Assembly: GCA_002077065.1 (NCBI GenBank)
Contig: NAJO01000041.1
Location: 1 to 64,000 of the forward strand
DNA: 64,000 bases
Origin: Cryoendolithus antarcticus
Taxonomy: Eukaryota > Ascomycota > Dothideomycetes > Cladosporiales > Cladosporiaceae
Direction of reading: 5' to 3'
Below are positions 50,846 through 61,900 of this stretch, piece by piece; within the stretch, counting starts at the first letter, position 1, and every line of letters starts with the position of its first letter. The translations under genes were made by a program, and so were the position numbers. The notes beneath the pieces are model-generated. The model did no database searches, had not been told where the DNA came from, and saw only the letters and a program-made list of their open reading frames with translations.

Positions 50846-52280
50846 CTATACCTCCGCTTTCGAGATCATAATCCCAAACGGATCTCGGTCGACCTCACTG
50901 ACAGCCACATCGAAGTGCTCATCACTCAAAGCCTCCATTAGCTGCTCACTAATGCCATCTTTTGCTCTGTCCTCACTCCTGACTTTCTCCCACTGCTTTA
51001 GTGTCAGCATCACCCACACCATCAGAGCGTTCACGACAAGCCATAAACTTACCTCCTTCTTCACCTGCGCCTCCAGCTGCGCTTTCAAGACCCCATGCAA
51101 GAATCCTCTCTCGGTGTTACTATGGAACAAACATATCACAGCCTTTCCCTTCTCAATCGCCGCAAGCGCCTCATGATGCGACATCTCCCCCGTGAAGTAC
51201 AGATCAACGTCCTCGCCATTCTTCTCCATCTCCGCAAACAGACTCCCACCACTTCCAGCGCAGATTCCAATGCTGCCGATCATCATCTCGCCCGCGGACT
51301 TGCCCTGCGGCACTGCTATAGGGAAGCCTTTCGGATTGCCGAGACCGAGTCCAATACGGTCTATGATCGCTGTCAAAGGAACGGGCTTGTCGAGGCGGAC
51401 TATGCGGCCCATGCCTGCGTTCGGGTAGCCTTCGATCTTTGTCCGGGTTATGGGGTAGCGTTTGTGCGTGCTGCCTCCTAAGTTGAGAGCTTTCTCCTTC
51501 AACGACAGCTGGGAGGGGTGATGTTGGAGCATGTAGATTGGGCGTTTCTCGGCAAAGGGGTCGGGCATGTTCTCTTTTGTGGGAGAAGCTTTGGAGGGAG
51601 AGATCGCGCCGCTAGACTCAGTGGGAAGATCGGGGTTGTCGAAGGCATCATGGGCGTCTGTTGGGGTACCGGTTACGATGTCCGCTAGCCAGTCTCCTAG
51701 GCCGCCGCGGGCGCAGTCGACTGCTGTGTGTGGGCTGTAGACCTGAGTGTCCGTTGTCAGCCCGACTTCAGCTCGTCTTCGCATCGCCTCCGCATCCACT
51801 TACACTGATACCCTCCGCTGCTAATCTCAACAGACTGTTCTGCTGCGTATCCTTCAACGTCAAGCTCTTCAAGCCTCTGAATATGATCGGATCTGTGCTT
51901 CACCCTCCAGTCAACTCCCACTCATCCACCATCTTGGTCTTCGATCCACGCACGGTAAGCGATAACAATCGAATCCTGTCTGGCGATCGCCTCGTCCGCG
52001 ACAGCTTTCGTAAGATCCACAGTCAAGAGCACCGAGTTCATCTGTCGTCGAAAGGGAACGAACGGAGCTTCCAATAGCACTATCAATCACCCCATTAGCC
52101 AACGGCTTTCACAGCTCCCCCACCAATCTCAAACATACATCCAGTGTTATCCCAACTCCCATCCGCCAGCACCTCCGGGTACAGCTTCCTCATAGCAGCC
52201 ACCACGGCCCTCGTGTATGGCGCCGTGGTCGTAGGGCCACTCATCGTGTAGTAAGCTCGTCGCGTTACCCTGGCGAACAT
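50846..52280 (-). CDS. NIF3: NIF3-family protein (GTP cyclohydrolase I type 2-like)
   Basis: A conserved metal-binding family whose biochemical role is still unclear. Four exons: 52280-52139, 52079-51954, 51892-51804 and 51742-50846. The splices close to 417 residues. Landmarks are YTRAVVAAMRKLYPEVLADG, then SWDNTG, NSVLLTVDLTKAVADEAI, IAYHPIIFRGLKSLT with a metal-ligand His, YSPHTAVDCARGGLGDWLAD with a second, and near the C-terminus GEMSHHEALAAIEKGKAVI. A central Ser/Pro-rich insertion of about 60 residues (around SPSKASPTKENMPD) is typical of fungal forms. The first ATG gives a basic leader (MFARVTRRAYYTM); initiating at the next Met (MSGPTTT) would remove it, so mitochondrial and cytosolic forms are possible. 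Confidence 0.88.
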
Positions 52281-52853
52281 ACAGTGGAGTTGGTGCGAGG
52301 AGTCGAGGGTTGCTGGTCACATGTGCTCGCCCGGCTACGACGTCAATAAACACTGCGATGAAGCTTGGTTTTGAGTTTGCGATTGGCTTTTGTGGCTTTC
52401 GAGACGTTACACTTCGACGTGGGGGCGACGATGGAGTAGCGCAGAGGGTTGACAGGCGGTTTAGATGCGCACAGCTCCTATTACCAGACACTACATCGTA
52501 TTACCGGCAGGAACTTCAAGGTCAGGCAGCTGACGAAGTTCAATACGATTCATGCCATTACCCATTCGATGCAGGAACCAGGTCGTAGGCGGGATCGGCA
52601 CAAGGAACAGCGCTCCACCGAAAACGCTTGACTAGCTTCGCTACCGTGCCATGGCCTGCTGCCTTCAAGAACTAGAATGCCGTCTTTGCCAGGACATGCC
52701 GTAGCACATCACACTACCGAACCCTCAATCTCTATTAAATGCGCCATGATCATACCTCACTTTGCACGTGCGTCGTCCTGCGCATCACCTCAATTCCTTG
52801 GTAACTTCATCATCGCTACCTGACAGCCACTTACCCGGCGAACGAGGCAAACT
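52281..52853. other. Spacer between perilipin-like gene and NIF3
   Basis: A 573-bp gap, 5' to NIF3 and 3' to the perilipin-like gene. Nothing recognisable; small overlapping frames are dismissed. Confidence 0.35.
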
Positions 52854-53696
52854 CTACTTGCTCTTCTTCGCGCTGTCCTTGGCCTGCTCCTTCTTGCTCT
52901 CCGCCTCACTCTTCAGCTCCTCGCCCTTGCTCTGCGCAGCATTGGCGTACTCCTCGCCCTTGCTCTGTGCAGCATTGCCGTACTGCTCGCCTTTCTCCTG
53001 CGCAATGCCGGCGTAATGCTTCGCGCGCTTGGTGGCCTCGTCGACGGTGTTCTCGGCGTATGAGCGGGCGTTGGCGGCGGTGTCCTTAGCGCGCTGACCA
53101 AGCTCGCCAGAGTTGGCCTTGGCCTCCTCGTACTTTGGCTTGATGTAGGAGGCAGCAGTCTGGAAGACGTCGGAGACGACGCGGAGCTGGAAGGAGATGA
53201 GGGCGGGGATCAGGACGAAGAGGCCGCCCGAGTTGTTCTTGGCGCGGTTGGTCTTGGTGTACTCGTCTGTGAGGTGATGTGAGTGAGTGAGTGTCACTGA
53301 ATCCACTTAACTTGACAAGGACATACCATTCCACGCCTCCTGAGCATACGACAAAGGCCAGAACGCCCAGCTCTTGCCAGTCTCCCAGATCGTCTCTGGC
53401 TGCTCCTTCACAAGCGGGAACGTGCCATCGACTCTCTGCAGCGCCTTGTCGCCGAGCTCATCAGCCTTGGCGACGTACGGCTTCGCATACTGGTAAGGCG
53501 TCTCGAAGTACGGCTCGACGGGCTTGCCGAAGCGGTTGTAGGCCTGGTCGACGAGCTCGATGGACTTCTTGCCATACGGATGTGCCTTGACAGCATCAAT
53601 GCCAGAAGCTACGGTAGGGTAGGACGTGAAGTGATTGAGCGTCTTGCTCGTGGGCGAGTCGCCATTAACGATCGTCTCGGCGGTAGAGTGGGGCAT
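52854..53696 (-). CDS. Perilipin-like lipid droplet protein (CAP20/MPL1 type)
   Basis: Coats lipid droplets and, in plant and insect pathogens, affects appressorium turgor and virulence. Two exons, 53696-53327 and 53266-52854, give 260 residues. The N-terminal half matches the CAP20/MPL1 family: TLNHFTSYPTVASGIDAV, NRFGKPVEPYFETPYQYAKP, YVAKADELGDKALQRVD and GTFPLVKE. A hydrophobic patch follows (GGLFVLIPALISFQLRVVSD). The C-terminal 100 residues are a long amphipathic helix with 11-residue repeats (QEKGEQYGNAA, QSKGEEYANAA, QSKGEELKSEA) encoded by 33-bp tandem DNA repeats, ending in a Lys-rich tail. Such 11-mers are known from vertebrate perilipins and LEA proteins and would bind the droplet surface. 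A perfect palindrome lies upstream at 53922-53939. Confidence 0.85.
52916..53014. repeat. 33-bp tandem repeats inside the perilipin-like gene
   Basis: Three tandem units of 33 bases, the first two about 90% identical (CTCCTCGCCCTTGCTCTG is common to both) and the third more diverged. They encode the 11-residue amphipathic repeats of the protein. Confidence 0.7.
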
Positions 53697-54864
53697 GGTG
53701 ATTGATGGATGCGTTTGAGCTTCCAGTCAGTCGGATGTGGTCGGATGATAGAGGATGTGCGAGTTTGCTTTTCCGTTCGTTCAATTGGAGGGCTCTGCGT
53801 TTGCTGTGTTGTGTGGATGGGAAAGTGAAAGTGAGGATGAACGTCAAGCATCCACAGGAATGAGATATCACACCACCATGAGACCTTGAGGAAGCCGTTG
53901 AGCTGCAGTCCTCCTTCCCATGATTTGCACGTGCAAATCGCGACTTCCCTAACATGTGAAAGTGTACGTCAGTCGCGAAAGTCTCTGTGGCTAGTGTGCT
54001 TGTGGCGCGCGAATATACAAAGTGGACGGCGTGGGGAAATGGTGATTGGAGCGCATCGAGCACATCCTCTGATACTGTTGCTTTATTGGCTATCTCATGA
54101 GTTCACCCGCGCGATAGCAGGCTTTGGAGGCAAGAGCGACATCGCGTTGTCTGGCAGGAAGGTGCCACAGGCGACATCCATTTCCACCGCCAAACGTCGT
54201 TCGCACGTGAAGAGATCTGCACATGCGGTTCAAAGGCGCAGACTACGGGACACATGCCTTTCTCTCCTTCGCCTCTGCAAGTCGCTGACACGTGTCTCCT
54301 CGGCTACAACCTGCAAACACGTTGAGAACGGCGTTCGCATGTATCTCTGATCGCGTCCACTGAGCTACCGCGGAGGCGCTGCGCTGCTGCAGGGACGAGG
54401 CGGCAGTGGAGCCCGAATGTCATGCCATGCATTCGGCTTTGCTATCCGAGTCAAACATCTTTATCACATGCCAGTAAGCTATCATGGGCTTTGGATAAGT
54501 AATATCCCGTCTTGTAATTCGCATGCAGATCGATGTGGAGGAGCGGGTATGTGGTCAACACGAGGGTCTGGGGCAGAGGTGGTAGTCAAGTGCCGTTGTG
54601 GTAGTGAGCACATGATGGGAATGGAACCACATGTGATCCAACCTTTCATCAGATGCCGTTCGAGTACAGTGTTGTATGCTTGCCGTGCTCTCTCGGCCGT
54701 CTATCGCATAGCTCAACAGCTTCGACATTTCTCCCGTAATGCTGCCGATGCTATTATCTTACATGGTTTTGGGACCCGCCACTTCGGTCAGAAGGACGAG
54801 GGCAGTGATAATGCCTTCCATACCCCCGGTGATGTTCTTAGCACTTTCACCTGCAGGCCGCCTC
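53697..54864. promoter_or_regulatory. Long region upstream of the perilipin-like gene
   Basis: A 1,168-bp gap between RPN6 (3' end) and the perilipin-like gene (5' end), both on the minus strand. Apart from the palindrome at 53922-53939 I see no feature; small frames carry no signature. Confidence 0.4.
53922..53939. promoter_or_regulatory. 18-bp perfect palindrome with E-box core
   Basis: GATTTGCACGTGCAAATC is identical to its reverse complement and centres on CACGTG, the core site of bHLH dimers. It lies about 226 bp upstream of the perilipin-like start codon. A symmetric homodimer site is the natural reading. By simple base statistics a perfect 18-bp palindrome would arise by chance about 0.24 times in a window this size, so position and core motif matter more than its mere existence. 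Confidence 0.5.
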
Positions 54865-56193
54865 TCATTCCAGCAAGCTCGCCTGATTGGCGTACAGCAC
54901 ATCCACTACCGATCCCATCTTCTCGATCGTGCCTAGGGCGCTATCGTACCCCTTATCTCTCTCAGTCTCGTCGAACACATCTAGGACACCGCTCCCCTGG
55001 TCCAGCACGCCGATAATCACCCGATCCAGGATCATCTGACTGAGCTTCCGCTCGACCTGCTCGACATCCAGACCGACCATCTCAGCCACATGACTGATCT
55101 CGACTCTGCTGAACGGCTCAATGACTTTGATCAGGTTCTGCTCGAGCATGGAGTCGTATAGTCGTCGGAGATGTGAGGCAATGAAGCGGTCGCTACCGAG
55201 CTCATATCTGTAGGCATGTAGTGCAGACTCGTATTCCTCCAGGCTGCGGTTCTGATGTGCGCGGCCGATGGCCTTGATCGCGTCGAGGTTCTTGCCAGCG
55301 TACTTGATGGCGTGCTTGGACGTCATGAGGGAGTTGACGTCGTCATTGAGATTAAGCATGACTTTGCAGAGGAGCATGTACTGCAGTGCTGCAGTAGCTT
55401 TGAGCGTCTCGTCGTGTGAGCTGTAGCCTTCCATTGCCTCAATGAAGTAGGAGAATGCTGTGTTGAAGTCTCCATCCTCCGCATGCAATTGTCCGGACTG
55501 CATGTCCAGCCCCGCCTGCAAGAGAGGAGGCGTATAAACACTCGCCGCGCTTGTCCTGGCGGATGTGAGCGCCGCCCGTCCCTTGGGCACATTCCCCAGC
55601 GCATGGTAGACTTTCGACTCCAGTAACTGCACCTCCACCAGAACCAGCTTGTCGTCTAACCTCTTCAGCTCCTTCAATAGCGTGTTGATCAAGGTGAGCG
55701 AATCATAGTAGCTCTGCTTCTGCATGTACAAGCCAACCAACCGCACCTCCAGATTCTGTCGCAGGAAGCCCTGCCGTTGCGCGACAGCCCACTCTATACA
55801 TGACTTCGTGACTGCCACCTGTGTGTCAACTGTATTTGGTATGCCGTGGAAGAGGTCCAGAAGTTGCCTCACTGCATTCCATCACGTCAGCAAAACGGTC
55901 TCCTGACTCCCCATCTTACTTCACTCACACAGCTTGCTCGTCTTCGCCCTCGGGAAACTACTCAGCGCATCTCTTGTCTGTTGAATCAGGTTCGCCAGGT
56001 CCTGTGTCCGCTTATGATCCCGATACAGCTCTCCCAACCCTATGAGCGCGCTCTCAAAATCTCGAATCGCCTTGTCATTCCTTCCCGGGGGTTGTGTGAG
56101 GATTTCTTGGTAGATCTTCTCTGCTTTGGCGGGTTGGTCTTTGACCAGGGCTTTGGCTTCGGCGAGGCGCTTTGATGTGTCTTCATGGGCCAT
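54865..56193 (-). CDS. RPN6: 26S proteasome regulatory subunit RPN6 (PSMD11)
   Basis: Lid subunit that clamps the lid to the 20S core and the ATPase ring. Two exons, 56193-55929 and 55871-54865, give 423 residues, the family length. Motifs: DLANLIQQTRDALSSFPRAKTS, TKSCIEWAVAQRQGFLRQNLE, LYMQKQSYYDSLTLINTLLK, LKRLDDKLVLVEVQLLESKVY, and the C-terminal PCI domain with DRFIASHLRRLYDSMLEQNL, VEISHVAEMVGLDVEQVERK and the final helix KMGSVVDVLYANQASLLE. The intron (donor GTGAGT, acceptor CAG) joins in phase 1. The start MAHEDTSK is favoured over an upstream in-frame start because the family begins there. Confidence 0.93.
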
Positions 56194-56704
56194 GGTTGCG
56201 GTCCAATGAGATGCGTTTGTAATAAACGACTCGGTAATGCGCGCGATGAGAGAGTTGGGAAGGCTTGGAGGTGTTGCGCGAGAGCTTGGAGTTTGGTGTG
56301 ATGTGAGGTATGGATCTCCAAACGACACGCAGGGAGAGCTGCCTCGTTCGGGAATGGCCAGCCTTGCGCATTGGCCACCAGCTTATGTAAGTCTCATCAG
56401 ATCCAAGACAGATGTGAATACATATTCACGGACTTCATCTTCGCCCGTGAATAAGTCGTGAACTGCGCGCACTTGCGGCCATCACATCATGCACCCATGG
56501 CGTCAACGGCAACGTTAATGTGCTCACACATCGGATTCCTTCGCGTCTCTGTGTTAGAAACGCGGAGCCCCTTCAAGTGTGGCGCTGCGATGGAGCCAGG
56601 CTGTGTCGTCTTCTCAATATTTGAACGTCCATTTTGCACCTGAGACAGACAGTGAGTTCAAAACAGCATCACGAGACGACTGGGCGACAACCGCATTGTA
56701 CGAA
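56194..56704. promoter_or_regulatory. Divergent region between RPN6 and HET-B
   Basis: A 511-bp gap. The HET-B reading frame is open from 56579 but has no ATG until 56705. No other gene is visible. Confidence 0.35.
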
Positions 56705-58493
56705 ATGTACAGGCTTCTCGATCATCCGCGGAAGGAGATCCGCCTACTGGTGGTACAGCCCGGTAAAGAGAACGAGCTTCTGCGCGCCGCTTTCGATTAC
56801 GCTCTCTTAGATTTCCCTGAACGACCGCAATACGAGACCATCAGCTACGTATGGGGCGACTGCACGGAACGATCGGACGTCGATCTCGGAGGCACGATAT
56901 TCTCGATTCCGCTGTCATCGGTTACGGCTCTTCAGTGCATTCGTCACCCGGATCGGGAGCGTGTCGTCTGGATAGATGCTGTTTGTATCAACCAGACCGA
57001 CGACGGTGAACGTGGACGTCAGGTCGCCATGATGGCTGATATCTACATGTGCGGATCTTGCAATCTCGCTGTCCTTAGTGGGCATAAGCTTGATCGGGGC
57101 AGACTAGCCGCCAGCGCTATCGCAAAGATCAGAGAGCATGTATTTGAGAAATTTGGCAGTGCGGAGCAGTTCGACGTTCTGTGGATGAATGCAGTGCCTG
57201 GAAAGCTTGAAGAGCTCCGCACAGATATCACGCAGGACTCTGTTGATGCGGTGTGCGGTTTGCTCGATGCAACGTGGTTCAGGTAAGGAGCTTACATGTG
57301 AATAGAGATACTGTTGCTCGATTGACCTTACTGCGCAGGCGGCTGTGGGTAATGCAAGAGGTAGCACTTCCATCACGCACTATTGTTCACTTTGAGGGAG
57401 CTCAGATAGACCTGCTACATATCCGCCAGATGATAAGTTGTCTCAGCCTGGATCCGTACCAAGATCGAGATGTTTGTGAGAAGATTGTGAATGTAACCAA
57501 CTTGGCCAATCTGCGTGAGGTGGCATTTCTGTGTTGCTATTCCACTAATGTGCTCATAGAGATGGATGAACTTCTGGACACTGCTCTGTTCTTCGACGTT
57601 ACGGAGAAACGGGACACAGTATATGGCATGCTCGGACTATTCTGGCGAGCGCGTGATCTGCCAGAGTTACCTCTGCCTTTAGTACCAGACTACACGAAGG
57701 ATCCTAGCGCGGTGCTGCGGGACGCAACTCGGTTCGCAATCGAAAGCCAACTCTACATGGGCGTACTGTGGCGCACACAGCGTTGCATGGTAGATCGAGA
57801 AGACACTGTTCGTATGCCGTCCTGGGTGCCTTCCCTACGACGGGCGTACACACAGCGCGACACGCATCGGAACTTTCCTGGAGTAACGCAGCGCACGGAG
57901 CTTTGCACTCGAGGGCCGAGCTCGTATCATGTCAGCCCAGTCCTCCAGACGAGATCTTGACAGTCAAGGGCCTCGCTCTGGACGCAGTGTATGCCTTAAC
58001 GCGAAAGAATCACGACGTGAAACCCGATCAACAATGGCGTGACTTCCTTGACAGCGCTGTGGCTCTCTCTACGCAACCACCGTACGCGTCGCCCACTTCG
58101 CTGCGAGATCTCGAGAGTACCTTGGTAGCGGGCGTACACGCGGATGCGCATGGCGACACCCCTCTCGAGACTCTGCTGGCCTTCATCCATGACGAACAAG
58201 ACGCAGCACAGCCCACAGCATATATCAGTGATGTGTATAGCTACCAACACCATCGGTGTTTCTTCATGACCGACACTGGACGTATGGACCTTGGTCCTGA
58301 CTAGATGGCGGAGGGCGACGCTATCGCAATATTGGCTGGGGCGGAGTGGCCGTTCGCTTTGCGCCGATGCGACGCTGAGACAGAGCGTTACACCTTTCTG
58401 GGGCCCTGCTACGTGCATGGCGTGATGCAGGGCGAGTTCGCGGATGACTACGATAGGCAGTCCCTGCCGTGGAGATGGTTTGATCTCGTCTGA
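56705..58493 (+). pseudogene. HET-domain protein B, frameshift plus internal stop
   Basis: Paralogue of HET-A on the opposite strand. The first in-frame ATG is at 56705 (MYRLLDHPRKEIRLLVVQPG). The HET signature is present: YETISYVWGD, RVVWIDAVCINQTDDGERGRQVAMMADIY, and after an intron with donor GTAAGG (57286-57338), RRLWVMQEVALPSRT. The frame carrying RDTVYGMLGLF and PSWVPSLRRAY ends at 57960. The homologous continuation (LTVKGLALDAVYALTRK) is in another frame, the break lying near 57941-57950. That frame in turn meets TAG at 58302-58304, directly before MAEGDAIAIL, and resumes to 58493 (LPWRWFDLV, compare LPWRSFDIV in HET-A). The HET domain itself is intact, so a shortened product is possible. 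Confidence 0.78.
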
Positions 58494-58956
58494 TGCTTCA
58501 AGTTTGCTCCACTCCAAGAGGCTGATCTACCTCACATGGCTTTAAGAAACGACAGCAGCTTCGCGATGCTCGACACAAATTCTATTGATCTGTAAGATAG
58601 ATTCGCACATGGCATACCGCTTGATATGTGTCCCCCTGAAATGAGTCCCGAGGTAAAAAGTGCCGCACCAATAGGGTTCTCGACGGCCCTAAATTTCATG
58701 GAAACTGGTCTGCATGCGCCGTTACTTGTGAGCGTCATCGAATTATTAGGGTATGTATCTGCTATGTGCACGAATACGTGTCTTCACAATCTGAGATGCC
58801 AGATCTCATTCATCCGGGTTCTGCCGGTACGGTCTGCCCGATCCATGAAGCAAAGATACGCCACTCCGATGCAAGTCCCGTCAAATCCAGAGATCCTGCC
58901 ATGAACGCCGCGTCCTGATCGTACAAAAGTTCCCGCAAAGTCCCCTGTATCAAGAT
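58494..58956. other. Convergent 3' region between HET-B and NRPS-like gene
   Basis: A 463-bp gap with no recognisable gene. Confidence 0.35.
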
Positions 58957-61900
58957 CTAGCACCCTCCCAAGACCTCACCCACACTCCGCTCCCAGCTCT
59001 CCCTCTTGCCCATCTCGCCCACCAACTTCGCCAACAAGCTAATAGCCGTCTCAGCCTCTCCGACGGTCAAGTGCTCCGCATCCCACGTAAAGCTCAAAGC
59101 GACGCTCTTCTTGTCCTCGGCCAAGAAGCCAGTGATAGTCAACCCATTGTCCATCCTTGTCAGCATCTGTAGCATCTTCAGCCCTTGAGGATGCGACTGC
59201 GCCGTAGGAGCCGTAGGTAGCCAGTTGAACGACTGCCGTCGGATAAGCGAGAGTATCGAGTCTGCGTCGCGTTCACGAGCGGCGTAGGAGCGGGTGTCTG
59301 TCTCACTCAGAGGAGTGCGGAGGGTGTCGATGACGCGGAGAATTGGCGCGTGGGCGAAGGCTGAATTTTGAGTCTCGCCTGCTGTGACGGATTGCATGAA
59401 CGAGATCAAAGATTGGTGGTGTGGTACTGGCACGCGATCAAGAACGTATTCTACTGTGCAGCCGGAGACGTCCAGAGGGTTGCCTGTGTATGCTTCCCGT
59501 TCTAGTAGGGTGTAGTCTGATTGGAAGGGCCAGGTGCGTGCTGCGTTCAGGGTGCCGAAGATGGCTTCAGATGAGCGCGTGAGCTTCACGTTCAGCAGCG
59601 CAATGGCGGCTTTGACAAGCATGAAGATCGGCACATCGTGATCTGCTTTAAGCAGTGAGAGATCCTGGATTGGCACCATGCGGCGAATACCCCTCTGCGC
59701 GATGCGCTTTGTCTCCAGAGAGACTTTGCGCTCGTGCGGGCGGGACTTGCGCCCATCATGGCGTTGCCAGATCATATCCTCGCCCTTGAAGAACTCGGGC
59801 GCGCGCTGAGTGGGCCAATATGTCGTCTCCGGAACGGAACCGATCCCCGACAGCTTCTGGATCCAGTAGTCTACGCCATTGCTCGCTTCTACGCCATTTC
59901 GGTGCGAGTTGTAAGCAGTGGCATACTCGTGGAAGGACGCATGAGGTACGAGCTCGCCGCAACCAGTGAGAATCGTCACGATATCGTCAAGCCACAGTGC
60001 TGTCATGCTCATGTCACAGATGGCGTGCGAAGCCACGACCACCAAGCCAGACGTTCCATCGGCTATGCTCGCGACGTGCACTCGGAACATTGGTCCGCCC
60101 ATCGATGCATTGTCAAGCACAGAATCGTTGAGCAGGAGCTGGTCAAGCTCCTCTTTCGTAGCGATCTTGTGTCCGGACGTGACAGCGGCGTTGTACCACG
60201 ATTCGTTCGCTCGCAATGTCACAAGCAGCGAAGCATCACCGTCAGTCTTCACAGCCATGGATCGCAATGTAGGATGATACTCGAGCATCTGCCGGACCGC
60301 AGCCTCCAGCTTCATGGCGTTCACCGAAGCGTGATAGCTCCATCGTAGATTCCAAGATTGCGGCCTACACTTGTGCGCGAAGATCGAGTCCCAGTCAGGT
60401 AGAGGCGTGACGTCCTCGACATCCTCCCATGACAGCCACTCGCGAGCTAGAGCACTCGAGACTTGCGACTTGGTGCTGCCGTACAGCTCTTCGTCTCCGT
60501 TTGCGTAGGGCATATCCTTCAGTGCTGGTGGACCCTTTCTCCTCGGCTTCGCAGTTGTAGTGCCAATTGCCACTTTAGAGTCAATGAGATCTGCTTGGTC
60601 CTGGATGCGGTCGCAGTTCTTGAAGTCTTCGACTGTAACGTCCTTTTTCAGCTCCTTCTTGACAGAGCTCGAAAGCTGCATCATCATAAGCGAGTCTGCG
60701 AAGGAAATCAATGTCGACTCGGGCGTGAGACTATCCGCGCCGCTGATCCTCTTCCAGATCGTGAGTAGTGATTGCACAGTAGGTGCGCTGCTGTTCACTG
60801 CCGGTCCTTCTTGCGCCTTCAGATACTCTCTAACAACCACTGCAAGGTCGACCTTGCGGATCTTGCCTGCTGCAGTCTTTGGGAAGTCTTCAAGCTTGAG
60901 ATCGGTCTTCAGATTTAGGACCATTTTCGGAGCAAATGCTGGCCCTAGCGCTTGCGATGCCATGTCCTTGAGCACACTCGAAGGCGTCACTTTGTCACCC
61001 ATGGTCTGGATGACCGCTATCGGCACCTCTCCAGCCATCTCATCTGGCGCGCCGACAACCTGAGCAATGTAGACGCCCTCGGCTTTCTGCAGAAGTGCCT
61101 CGATGCTCGCTGGCGAGATGTTCTCACCACCTCGGATGATGATGTCTTTGTAGCGACCGCAAATTCGCACAGCACCATCGTCGTTCATGATAGCCTGATC
61201 ACCCGAGATGATCCAGTTTGCGCCCTCCGAGTCGACATAGAAGCTGTCTTGATTGACAGTCGGGTCCATGTACTCTGTGATGACCTGCACACCGCCGTTG
61301 TGAAGCTCGCCAGCCTGTCCACGGGGAATAGGTGTTGTTCCACCGGGTTCGCAGATCTTCACACGTGCGCCTCTGCTTGGCCGACCATTCATAACTTCGC
61401 CGTTTCGCAACACAGAGCCTTCTGCCGTCGGCCAGCAGAGTGTTGTAGGAGACTCAGTCATACCATAGCTAGTGCCAGCGGGGACATTCAGTGCCGCCTC
61501 GCAAGACTCGACCACACTTGGCAGAACACCGGCTCCACTGATGTCAATGCTCATAAGACTGCTGATGTCGGTTTTGGCAAATGCGGGATGCACGAGAATG
61601 GCTTGTGCTGTGGTCGGCACTAGACTCATGTGCGTGGCGCAGTACTTCTCAATACACTCCAGAGATGCCTGTGCCTCGAAAGATTCGGACGGAATGACGA
61701 TCGTACCACCAACGAGGAAGAAGCCAAGGACCCAGCCAATGCCGTACGAATGAAAGTTCGGCAAGTGCTGAATGAAGCGATGGCCGGGTCCGATGTTTCG
61801 TGGCTCTATGTATGCAAGAGCTGCATTCGCCGTCACTGCGCTCGAGATGGCGCATGGCTTCGGTAGTGAGGTAGTACCGCTGGTGAACAGTATGACAGCA

